Shown piece after piece: positions 8,101-15,376 of a stretch of DNA of 20,577 bases (the stretch's first letter is position 1; each line of letters opens with the position of its first letter). The DNA comes from Mikrocytos mackini (taxonomy: Eukaryota; Endomyxa; Ascetosporea; Mikrocytida; Mikrocytiidae). A program made the translations under genes and the position numbers. Location: contig JASNJN010000283.1 of NCBI GenBank assembly GCA_030180075.1, positions 1 through 20,577 of the forward strand, written 5' to 3'. The notes below the pieces were generated by a model that saw only the letters and a program-made list of their open reading frames with translations, did no database searches and was not told the origin of the DNA.

Positions 8101-9976
8101 ACAGCTCTCAGATGACAAAAATGATAACGGTAACACAAAGCAACTTTCAGACATTTATGACATTAGTGGTGACAGTCGTGAGCTTACAACGCCAAAAAAG
8201 ACAAAAGAAAGAAAATCAACGCTTTCTGCAGATGATCTTTACGCAGTAAAACTCGAAAACTCAGTCCAATTAAAAATTAAACTTCTAAAACATCCCATCA
8301 TAAAGAATTACTTCTTTGACGCATACATAAAAGCAACCAATTATTACATGGAAAAGCATCCTGTGTTTGATGATGAAGACTTCGACCCAATATACAAAAG
8401 GATAAGCTTATTTATTTCTCCTCTTTACCTTCTTTCCATTATACACTTACAGAACATTTACGACAGCGCAACAAACAATGAGGGAAAGGTTATAGACGAT
8501 TACAAATATTTGTTTGATTTGATTAGGCACAAGGACGACATCTATGCGCAAAACATATCCATTACAAATCCCCCATTTTGTTTTACGGAGTACAAAACAT
8601 TCACACTAATAAGTAAAAACGAGTCATTCCGCACTTTGGTTGACTACAAGCTTATATCAAACTATTTGCTTAAATCAGCACACAAGCAATCTGCCAATGA
8701 AATGAAGATTGACACAGACGCGGAAACCTTCTTGTTAAACCCAGATGGAAAACTTACCCCCAGAAAAGAATTTGAAATAATGAGATACTTAAACTATAGC
8801 CGCGAAGTGCTAAACATCGCTTTCAAACACTTTAAAGATAAACTCAAAAAGCACCATGAAGAAATATACAATAAACTTCCGCTTGGCAAAGAAAGAGAAG
8901 AGGTTAAACACAGGGTGAACATTTTATACCCCCAGGGAAATGACCATGATCAAGAGCCGGGTGTAATTGCGGGCGATACAATCAATGGACAAAACGACGA
9001 CATTAGAGCCGATTTTAGGGACCAATTGGGACATTACCTAGCTACGTCCACAAGTTCTTCCGGAACACATGTCGGCATAAGCGAAGACGATTTACTGCAA
9101 CTAAACAGAGATGACGATCAATACTCAGATTTAAGTGATACGCTGCGCACCATAGTACCGCCCGACAGACTAAGACAAGCGGCAAGGTGCTTCTGCAACA
9201 TTCTTTCTATGCTCAATCCACTCATTTACCTCCTGGGGAATTTCAAACCTATTTCCGAGTTGTTCTGCAACCAAGAAATTTCGATTTATTACATAAACAC
9301 TATAAACGGTTTCTTAAAGAAGATCTTTGAAGAGAATAACATTAAAATTTGGGTGCAAATTTACGACTATGTGCAAGCTAACGGATTTCACAAAATAGAG
9401 CATTACTTAATAAACCTTCCTTTGGTTGTATTTTCTATTTTGAAAATGATTTACCTGTTTATTAAGCAAAGCACTGATAGTATGAAAGAGAAGTTTAGGC
9501 AGGAGTTAGATTTGGAACTGATAGACAATGCGGTGACTTTTGTGTCCGAGTACAAGTTTTATATGAACGGGGACAATGTATACTCTTCAAAGAACGTGGA
9601 AGAGTTCGAAAAGTATATGAACGAGGAAGAGTGTAATATGCTGCTTTATTTGTCGAGTGTAGTAATGGGAGAAATCGTTGAGAAAAGCAAAGAAGACAAA
9701 GAGAACGACGAAATAAAAGAAGCAAAGGAACAAGTGGAAAAAGAAGACAAAAACATACCTAGGGAAATGTTGGATTGTATTACTCTGGAAGCACTTGAAG
9801 TTCCGATTATGATTAAGGGACAAAGAGTAAACTGTGACAAAAGCACTATCATTAAACATATGCTTACAAACAAAACAAACCCGTTCACAGGGTTAGAGAT
9901 GGACATTGATGATATTACAGTGGATGAAGAATTATATCAAAAAATCCAAGATTTAAAAAATAAGAAAAATAAATAA
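5123..9976 (+). CDS. Ufd2/UBE4-like U-box ubiquitin ligase with KCMF1-like zinc-finger module
   Basis: A single 1617-codon exon encodes a probable E3/E4 ubiquitin ligase. The ATG at 5123 is chosen because the open frame upstream has no other ATG. Residues 1-440 are Lys-rich at the start, then helical. A ZZ finger begins at C442/C445. Two C2H2-like Di19-type fingers follow (C498/C501 with later His; C541/C544 with later His pair). This order (ZZ, then CPYC, then CPxC) is that of KCMF1. A second ZZ starts at C626 and an acidic linker lies near 757-770. Residues from about 1040 to 1540 resemble the helical Ufd2 core. The C terminus (1545-1617) is a U box that aligns well with Ufd2/UBE4, including the DxSTI and NPF segments. 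In the Ufd2 family the U box recruits E2 enzymes and extends ubiquitin chains. At 1617 residues it exceeds yeast Ufd2 (about 960) and human UBE4B (about 1300). U box certain; KCMF1-like module strong; core moderate. Confidence 0.9.
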   Translation: MVKKRQPKAAKASKTGVKRAKVINSTATYVVEMVSDALEISASKIRPRVTHIINKAVTDKVLNTVQVAKEVAFEIYQYISLRLETPDNIHAMMTRSRRTLKLTQSRNYFSSLLQMYTKLHNTKESIFFKNLTLMLLNLVPYNKINQFCSFLIIHKDDEDVEDFLEFLNFIINTTSFEYNSLLVKYFKFIFQTAKEYYFSDKNMPKLHNLQTFFFLININPSLTLHILNYSVRLLVYCAPTVNKICATFIGELILSSLYILSSATSEQTFKNKEYITETISYINNTINFLEMLKKHYYPVFIIFLKQFASVVRGNENPDIHPIIFAITSLLSNLFNKEVDQIDSSALQTQNVKEKIVEGNFTKLLRSNHRINNSFPMSCGSYFDRTFEPLNRQHCSTIREKCKEDDFVKALDNEYKTEEKKYEETHNKIQFLRINRKHVDTICNFCSCRIKAMFRYRCISCVNYDLCENCFEYLHNGKEFVLNPSQPIYKPPTENSFLCPYCGDNIKWENLSVSVSTHFYNHINACMNNFDEDVISEERFECPVCLYEQIYEENESGWFTPKLVQRHFQKYHSVSLEGTPEFHRVVLVRVPSFQKVLNKGGLIIVDGKITKYTTQRNKVNFETSHKCSICECDIKDKFYKCLNCDDVVLLCSSCATKKPHGINVVDFENETLKVHNPLHLLVYIEFKEPQKKSCNEFVRYNSRSIPFSRHRHRYVPFGIPYDPSIPAYSPTEEVYSSVIAGNDDNQSINNGGDFFYDNSNEEEDDDDAFVKRTPPLPTPRLPEEVTTPEQLAAFLKDITSSVSLYREEMGKTSDILTSSALLFNQITSLIISTYIGYTYPLLDSVNNKYPVALRNFVESKTVQFFDIILSQVTFLNSQFDVIKQQKLKINTEQVTNREVFNFVSSVNQNWCFGICEILCNFHNYAPFALKTQKHNNFTYELLKESIVMSVYILSNAGHYINNPHFVKEMLKCISTFEFSPQINNLETLFTENLLQLSDDKNDNGNTKQLSDIYDISGDSRELTTPKKTKERKSTLSADDLYAVKLENSVQLKIKLLKHPIIKNYFFDAYIKATNYYMEKHPVFDDEDFDPIYKRISLFISPLYLLSIIHLQNIYDSATNNEGKVIDDYKYLFDLIRHKDDIYAQNISITNPPFCFTEYKTFTLISKNESFRTLVDYKLISNYLLKSAHKQSANEMKIDTDAETFLLNPDGKLTPRKEFEIMRYLNYSREVLNIAFKHFKDKLKKHHEEIYNKLPLGKEREEVKHRVNILYPQGNDHDQEPGVIAGDTINGQNDDIRADFRDQLGHYLATSTSSSGTHVGISEDDLLQLNRDDDQYSDLSDTLRTIVPPDRLRQAARCFCNILSMLNPLIYLLGNFKPISELFCNQEISIYYINTINGFLKKIFEENNIKIWVQIYDYVQANGFHKIEHYLINLPLVVFSILKMIYLFIKQSTDSMKEKFRQELDLELIDNAVTFVSEYKFYMNGDNVYSSKNVEEFEKYMNEEECNMLLYLSSVVMGEIVEKSKEDKENDEIKEAKEQVEKEDKNIPREMLDCITLEALEVPIMIKGQRVNCDKSTIIKHMLTNKTNPFTGLEMDIDDITVDEELYQKIQDLKNKKNK

Positions 9977-10068
9977 GGTAAACTATTACAGAATTAGAAT
10001 TAACAATGAAACAAATGCCATTTTATGAGCTATACTTAACAAGAGATATTTTTTAATCTTTGAATTCA

Positions 10069-10102
10069 TTTGTTTAACACTTTTATTAATTTGTTAAACA
10101 AA
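10069..10102. other. 11-bp stem-loop downstream of the U-box gene
   Basis: TTTGTTTAACA (10069-10079) is exactly complemented by TGTTAAACAAA (10092-10102) around a 12-base loop. It lies about 95 bases after the stop codon, between two convergent genes. It may be a 3'-UTR structure. No function can be assigned. Confidence 0.4.
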
Positions 10103-10172
10103 CACTTTTTAGTAGAACTTAAATAATGTAAACAAACAAACAAAAAGTTTAATTTAGATTTATATTTTTAGA

Positions 10173-10189
10173 AATAAAATACATTTATT
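10173..10189. terminator. back-to-back polyadenylation signals of convergent genes
   Basis: AATAAA on the plus strand at 10173-10178 could serve the U-box gene. Its minus-strand counterpart at 10184-10189 could serve the EF-hand-like gene ending at 10252. The two hexamers sit within 17 bases in the 275-bp gap between convergent stops. In AT-rich DNA the motif occurs by chance, so placement is the main support. Confidence 0.4.
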
Positions 10190-10251
10190 GATTCATAGTT
10201 TTAATTTTAAAATATACTGGACATTATTGACACTTTAAGAAGCTACATTAG

Positions 10252-10839
10252 TTACTGTCCCCATTTTTTGCTACTTATAGCTGATTTGCTAGCTTTAGCC
10301 TCGTCTTCTTTCTGCTTGGCCTTTTCTTTCTCTTTTTTCTTCAATTCCTTTTTGACTGCCGCGTCTCTTTCATCCTTTTCTGTTTTGAGTCTTATGTGTT
10401 CATCAATAACTTTCTTTTTCTCTTCTTCTGCAGTTTGTTGGTTTTTGAAGAACGCAAGTTTGTCCTTCATGCTTGTAGCACCTTCTTGTGGGACTTCCTT
10501 CTCTTCAGTCAGTTTGTTTTCAAAGGAAGTTAAGTCGTCCTTGTCTACAATCGATAACTCGTTCTCTTTCCCGGCTACAAGAGCTTTAAAACGGACAAAC
10601 GACTCTAGGTTGACCTTGTTGTGGTCCTTGGCGCCCGCTTTCTCAATCAAACTTTTTGTTTTTAACATGTTAAGCCCTGCATCCTTCTGAGTCAAATGAT
10701 CTTGTATTTGTTCTAGGGTTATATGGTGGCCTTCCCCTTTATATTTATTGAAGGTTCTTTCTATACTTTTGAACTCATCAAGGGTGAATACTGGTAAGTA
10801 TTTGGAACACAGATCCTTGTTGATTTGAGTATGAGCCAT
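10252..10839 (-). CDS. EF-hand-like protein with C-terminal coiled coil (swiprosin/EFHD-like)
   Basis: The protein has 195 residues from the ATG at 10839. Residues about 15-90 look like a pair of EF hands, by helix-loop-helix spacing and the FxxxF-type pattern, but both loops are degenerate. The first is short, and neither keeps the acidic residues at the calcium-binding positions. A KDKLAFFKNQ segment near 124-133 and a long Lys/Glu-rich coiled coil to the C terminus follow. This overall plan (two EF hands, an FF-containing segment, a charged coil) resembles EFHD1/EFHD2 (swiprosin), an actin- and calcium-associated family. Resemblance is by eye and may partly reflect composition. Calcium binding is probably lost. 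It is divergent from the MADS gene with 22 bp between start codons and convergent with the U-box gene. It could be another EF-hand-derived coiled-coil protein. Confidence 0.75.
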   Translation of the reverse strand: MAHTQINKDLCSKYLPVFTLDEFKSIERTFNKYKGEGHHITLEQIQDHLTQKDAGLNMLKTKSLIEKAGAKDHNKVNLESFVRFKALVAGKENELSIVDKDDLTSFENKLTEEKEVPQEGATSMKDKLAFFKNQQTAEEEKKKVIDEHIRLKTEKDERDAAVKKELKKKEKEKAKQKEDEAKASKSAISSKKWGQ

Positions 10840-10861
10840 TTATCTTTTAAAAAGTTATTTT
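10840..10861. promoter_or_regulatory. 22-bp divergent intergenic region, bidirectional promoter core
   Basis: Only 22 bases separate the ATG of the EF-hand-like gene (10839, minus) from the ATG of the MADS gene (10862, plus). The gap is almost pure A/T with a TTATCTTTT (GATA-like) word at its left side and a GTTATTTT word at its right. Any promoter must overlap the coding regions or transcripts must start almost at the ATG, so the two genes very likely share regulatory sequence. Confidence 0.5.
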
Positions 10862-11434
10862 ATGGGAAGAAAGAAAATACCTGTAGCTATACTAAACGAC
10901 GCTGGAAAGAGAAAACTGTCATTCAGAAGACGTCAAGTATCTCTATACAAGAAGGCTCTTGAGCTTTCGATTATTTGCAACTGCGAAATAGCCTTATTCG
11001 TTTGGTCAGAAGAAAACTACCTTACCATTTACAGTTCCGAACCTATTGACCAAATATTCACAAAAGTAATGAATTACGAAGGCCAATACTATCAAATAAC
11101 CCGAAACCTGCACATGGACCCCAACGACAAGGATTCTCAGACAAACATTTACATAAAGAACAAAAGCAAAGCTGTCGTTTTGGATGACAGGCTGTTCACA
11201 AATGGTTTGGATGCACACGCGTACAAACATGGCACACCACACCCTCTTACGCTAAACAACAAAATGGCGCACACATTCGACCAGCTTGAAATTTACTATG
11301 AAAAAGATGTGGACGGTAAGCCTATAAAAGGAACGACTAAAAAGGCCAAAACAACAAAGAAAAATGATTTGGAGGACGATGAATTCGGAGAAGATGAAGT
11401 TGAATATGATGAAGGAAGTGGGGAGGGAGAATAA
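10862..11434 (+). CDS. MADS-box transcription factor, MEF2-like
   Basis: The protein has 190 residues and starts MGRKKI. A MADS DNA-binding domain spans residues 1-58: basic N-terminal helix, a KALELSIICNCEIAL core matching the KKAYELSVLCDCEIAL block of MEF2, then a hydrophobic beta strand. MEF2-type proteins dimerise and bind A/T-rich CArG-like sites in the nucleus. Several normally conserved residues differ; the basic segment reads DAGKRKLSFRRRQ where MEF2 has DERNRQVTFTKRK, so it is a divergent member. The remainder has no MEF2 domain that I can see. A Lys-rich stretch near 150-162 could be a nuclear signal, and the last 25 residues are strongly acidic, which would suit activation. It may regulate its own divergent promoter. 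The MADS call is secure; the type II assignment is likely. Confidence 0.92.
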   Translation: MGRKKIPVAILNDAGKRKLSFRRRQVSLYKKALELSIICNCEIALFVWSEENYLTIYSSEPIDQIFTKVMNYEGQYYQITRNLHMDPNDKDSQTNIYIKNKSKAVVLDDRLFTNGLDAHAYKHGTPHPLTLNNKMAHTFDQLEIYYEKDVDGKPIKGTTKKAKTTKKNDLEDDEFGEDEVEYDEGSGEGE

Positions 11435-11645
11435 ATAGTATGTAAAGTTTACTGCTAATGTTTTTAATAATTTAATTCAAGTGATTAGAATTACAAAACA
11501 AATGAAACACTTTAAAATATATTGTTTGGTTTATGTGGGGTTTATCGTTTTTGTTTTGGAGTCAATTAAAACACTCTAGATAACTCTTGAATTTAAAATG
11601 TGGAAAATAGTCATAGTATTCAAAAGCATCCAATAATTGCAAATA

Positions 11646-11651
11646 TTTATT
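11646..11651 (-). terminator. candidate polyadenylation signal for the gene at 11712-12077
   Basis: AATAAA on the minus strand lies 60 bases beyond the stop codon of the minus-strand gene. The 277-bp gap (11435-11711) between it and the MADS stop is AT-rich, and I see nothing else in it. Confidence 0.3.
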
Positions 11652-11711
11652 TTTATAAGTTTTAAAATTCTTACGTTCAAAAACTATAACCTTTTAATTA
11701 ACTTTTCATAC

Positions 11712-12077
11712 TCATAAACTATTTTCTTTTTGTTGTTTTAGCCTTTCTTGAATCTCTTTATAATAGAAAACCATTGTTTTACAATCTTCACATACTTCAT
11801 TGTATTTGTTAAGCATATTGTTTTCACTGCCAAGAAATAAATTCAGAAATAAACCGTCGTTTTTTCCCGCAAATTTCGGAAATACCGCATGTCTCTTAAT
11901 CCCCGATTCAACATCATTCAAAACCAAATCAAATCTAATCCCAATTAGCGTGTCATCATCTTTAAATTCTTTTTGGCCCATAATATCCTTTAGTTTAAAA
12001 GTGAATTTAATACTAGCTTCTAATTTTAAATTTTCCTTTTCTTTGGAGGAATGAATTGGTATGTGTAGTGATGACAT
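11712..12077 (-). CDS. unknown protein, 121 residues
   Basis: The frame starts at an ATG at 12077 and ends in TAA at 11712. I do not recognise the family. The protein is soluble-looking, with alternating beta-like segments (residues 15-75), an FPKF/FLNLFLGS hydrophobic patch near 85-102, and a C-terminal helix rich in Lys, Gln and Glu. A CxxC pair lies near residue 96. No signal peptide or membrane segment. It is convergent with the MADS gene. A GTTATCTTTTT word lies directly before its ATG, resembling the words in the divergent promoter at 10840. The gypsy gag start at 12131 is only 53 bases upstream, so its promoter has been replaced or closely invaded by the retroelement. Confidence 0.6.
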   Translation of the reverse strand: MSSLHIPIHSSKEKENLKLEASIKFTFKLKDIMGQKEFKDDDTLIGIRFDLVLNDVESGIKRHAVFPKFAGKNDGLFLNLFLGSENNMLNKYNEVCEDCKTMVFYYKEIQERLKQQKENSL

Positions 12078-12089
12078 AAAAAGATAACT
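12078..12089 (-). promoter_or_regulatory. GATA-like word abutting a start codon
   Basis: Read on the minus strand, GTTATCTTTTT directly precedes the ATG at 12077. The same TTATCTTTT word occurs in the 22-bp divergent promoter at 10840-10861. Two or three occurrences next to starts are suggestive, but the words are A/T-rich and could be chance. Confidence 0.25.
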
Positions 12090-12359
12090 AAAATATTAAA
12101 TTTTAGAAAATACTTATGACCCCTCATAACATGGCGACATCGAACATCCTCGTTAGCGAGGCCAAGGAAACACTTGGGAACCTGAAAATGAACGACCTGA
12201 GAGCTGGTTGGAAGGTCCGACTCCAAGGAGAGCCAATGCCTAAAACGAAGGCTAACATGATTGACAGACTCGCAGTGGAGTTGACAAAGGGCAGAGACCT
12301 TAACAAGGAGCCAACAATGGCCCAGATTAAGATACGCTATAAGAAAATTGGGTTAGGAG

Positions 12360-12725
12360 TAGAGATTGGACACTTGCAAAATGTACGAATATTCGAAGCA
12401 CGATTTTCGAAGGAGACGAATATTCGAAGAAACTTCGGAATTTTGTAATGTCTTAATATACTGAAAATTTCAAAATAAATTTATTTTTAATATCGATTTC
12501 GTCATTCTGGCTTTAAAATCTAAATTTTGCATAATTTTTTTTTGTTCAATTCCAAAATTTAATTTTATCAAATATAAAAATCGACGAATATTCGAATATT
12601 TTTTGAAATTTTCGCAAAATTTGAAATTATTTTCAAAAAAATCTTCGGAAAACGAATGCCAGAAATCCGATTTTTGACGAATATTCGAAGTTTTCCAAAA
12701 CGAATATTCGTTTGTCCAATCTCTA
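12360..12725. mobile_element. hAT-type MITE, 366 bp, in gag
   Basis: The perfect 13-base terminal inverted repeats start TAGAGATTGGACA. The 8-base target duplication GTTAGGAG occurs at 12352-12359 and 12726-12733. An 8-bp duplication and a TAGAG start are hallmarks of the hAT superfamily. The element is non-coding and AT-rich. It contains five copies of the palindrome CGAATATTCG (12386, 12417, 12585, 12678 and 12701), clustered towards both ends, as expected for subterminal transposase-binding sites. It splits the gag frame of the gypsy relic. Confidence 0.92.
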
Positions 12726-14208
12726 GTTAGGAGCAGATGTGAGTAAACCCAAGAGCGAACTCTGGAAAGAGCTACTGATCCTAGAGATAAGAGAAGAGAT
12801 TCAGGATCTAGACAAAGAGAAGGAGAAGAGCCGTCTCCTAGAGCGTAAGAGTGAGGGAGTAAGTCAAACTGCCCTACCAGCCAGCCAGAAGATCGAAGAG
12901 ATGACCGGAGCACAGAGAGTGACCGAGCCAACACACGAAGTTACTAAGGAGATTCCACGTTGGCAAGCAGAGCCAGTTGAAGATATCAAACCAAGAACCG
13001 TGGAGACGCACACAGATAAGCTAAAGATAGCAAAGACCGTAACGGAGGAGGCGAAAGTGCAGATAACAGAATTCTGCCCAATCAAACAGCCCAAACCCTT
13101 CCTCCAGAGCCCGGGCACACCTGAAAGAACGTTCAGAGAATAGATGAACGAATTCAAGAATTACCTCATCGCCACAAAATTGGATGAAGAAAATGAAATT
13201 AGGAAATTAGAGATCCTAAAGGGATGCATGGGGACAGAAGCCACCCGTATAATGGAATTCATCGAAGCGCCGAAGAACAGTTTGGAAGACATCGAGTACG
13301 CAATGGATTCCTTCTTCAGACCACGTAGTTCCGTAGCCACCGCCCGAAGCAAGTTGCTTAACAGACGCCAAGGCGAGACCGAAACCGTAATTGCATACAG
13401 CCTGGTAATGAGAGAGCTAGTTGTCCAGTGCAAACTGGAGGACAAGGAAGATAGCCTATTCAGAGACATCTTCGTAAATGGGTTAAAGAACAAGAAGATA
13501 CGAACCCAACTGTTAGAAGAGACACCGCGGACGTTTACCGAAACGATGATGACCGCACAAAGACTAGAGGGTGCAACAGAAGAAGTAAGCCCTACACCTA
13601 AGATAGTGCCACACACAGTGGTTAGACAATCAACGCCGCAAAAGGAGAATGTGGCTGAGGACAAAATTGAATGCGGTAGATGTGGATATACACACCCAGA
13701 AGGACGCCGTAATTGTGCCGCCACAGATAGGCGATGCACTAAATGCGATGGAATAGGACACTTCGCCAAGGTGTGCCGTAATAGGAACCGGCAGAATGTC
13801 GATAAAGACTGGCATAAGAAACCACGGAATTATGACCGTGATAGAAGGACGGACGAACGACGTTCGCGTAGCCAAAGAGGAATACGAGAATACGAACAGT
13901 ATTCAGATTGCTATACTGATGACTCCTATTCGGAAGAGGAGCGAAAACATCGGGGAAGAAGACATCATAGGAATTATACCTACCACGATAAAGAGGAACG
14001 TGGAAGAGTCTATCGCGTAGTGGAAATTAAGGGTGTACATGTTGAATGTCTTGCTGACACAGGAGCAGACCTATCCTGTTTGTCGTACAAATTAGTCAGG
14101 AAATTTGGTTGGGAAAGGGACATGAAACCAAGTACGGTTAAGATAAAGAGTTTTGGAGGTTCCGTAGTAGACGTCTTGGGAGAACTAGAGACCATTGTAT
14201 GTCATGAG

Positions 14209-14436
14209 TAGGGTTGTGCAAAATATTCCATTTTGCCAAAATGCATATTTTATAACCAAAAATGCCCTGAAATATTCCGTAAATGTTGTGAAATATTCCC
14301 CAAAGTGGCAAAATATGCTATAAAAATTTTCGACCCATTCGAAATTTTCAAACAATTTGAGTTGTTCTATATTTTGTAACCTAAGATAAACAACATATAA
14401 AATTTTGCAAAAAACGGAATATTTTGCACAACCCTA
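14209..14436. mobile_element. hAT-type MITE, 228 bp, in protease
   Basis: The perfect 21-base inverted termini begin TAGGGTTGTGCAAAATATTC. The 8-base duplication GTCATGAG flanks the element (14201-14208 and 14437-14444). The ATATTCC/GGAATATT words recur inside, near 14270-14300. It is non-coding. It is a different family from the MITE at 12360, so the gypsy relic was hit twice independently. Its TAG supplies a premature stop for the protease frame. Confidence 0.92.
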
Positions 14437-15124
14437 GTCATGAGAGACGCCAGAAACTCGTGAATTTAATCGTAGTAGAGAACGGGTCCAACATCCTATC
14501 CAGTGAGGAATGCACGGGGTTGGAGATACTACGATGGGTGACCATAAATAAATATGGACATCTACGATTCATTAACTATTTTTCAAAGATAGAGTTCGAC
14601 ATACGTCTAAAGCCTGGAGCAGTCCCAGCAGCATCAAAGGAAAGACCTGTACCATTTTCCTTGCGTAAAGCAGTGGAAGATGAGATCAACAGATTAAGAT
14701 ACGAAGGAGCATTGATACCAACCCGCCAGTCCGAATGGGCAAGCCCGATAGTTGTAGTACGCAAGAGCAGTGGAGCAGTGCGTATCTGTGGAGATTTTAG
14801 GAAATTAAATCAAGAAGTAGTTTCGGATAGGTATCCACTCCCCAATATAGAAGACCTCCTAGCAAACTTAGGAAGTAATAATCAGCTGTTCGCAAAGATT
14901 GACCTGCGTTCAGCATACCATCAGATCCCATTAACGAAGGGATCTCAGGAATTAACAACAATAGTAACTCATAAAGGTGCCTTCCAGTATACAAAAATGC
15001 CATTCGGCATTAAATCGGCACCAGGAGCATTTCAAAGAATAATGACAGACATGCTAGGAGAGATGAAGGGGTACATTGTTATTTAGATGACATCTTGGTG
15101 GCAGGGACCTCAAGAAGAATATTA

Positions 15125-15376
15125 TTTAGGGTTTCCCATGGCCGGTTCCGGGTAATTGCAGTAATATGTCATTTTAAGTACTCTTATTCTACAAAAACTT
15201 CTGAAAATCGTTCTATGTGTTTATCTCGACGAGATCAATATTTTAAACCAAATTGCAACATTTTATTTTCTATATTTTATATATATTTTGACATTATAAA
15301 AANTTTTCTAAAAACAAATTTTCAACTATCCGGGTATCGGGTAATTGAAATTTAAGTCAAATATAACCATAAAAAA
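15125..15376. other. AT-rich junction between gypsy relic and LINE
   Basis: Gypsy similarity ends near 15124 and the LINE frame opens at 15377. The stretch between is AT-rich and non-coding. It starts with TAGGGTTTCCC after an ATATTATT octamer, which would suit a hAT end, but no matching right end is found. GGGTAATTG occurs near both sides (about 15149 and 15340). One base (15303) is unresolved (N). Confidence 0.35.

Larger units (their letters stand above)
12131..15124 (+). pseudogene. Ty3/gypsy retrotransposon gag-protease-RT relic, interrupted
   Basis: This is a gag-pol gene read as one fused frame. The N terminus has a SAP-like helix pair (12131-12358). The capsid-like gag runs to about 13570. 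Two zinc knuckles lie at about 13672-13785 (C-x2-C-x3-H-x6-C, then C-x2-C-x4-H-x4-C). An Arg/Tyr-rich linker is followed by a protease with DTGA near 14056. The reverse transcriptase extends from about 14620 to the YLDD catalytic motif at 15080-15091. Two MITEs (12360-12725 and 14209-14436) interrupt it, and the frame is continuous across each site except for the insertion itself. Other lesions are an in-frame TAG at 13141-13143, where related gags suggest Trp, and a one-base frameshift near 15080. Sequence similarity ends soon after YLDD. RNase H, integrase and both LTRs are absent. The start at 12131 matches the related relic at 1783. Dead copy. Confidence 0.9.

Noticed and set aside
10268-10690. 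Plus-strand 140-codon frame opposite the EF-hand-like gene
   Set aside because: It is the antisense of the Lys/Glu-rich coiled coil, giving an artefactual Ser/Phe/Leu-rich translation.
15303-15303. Unresolved base N
   Set aside because: A sequencing or assembly ambiguity, not biology, although it advises caution about the junction.
15125-15360. Possible hAT or other terminal-repeat element between the gypsy relic and the LINE
   Set aside because: Only the left end fits; no matching right terminus or duplicated octamer could be found.
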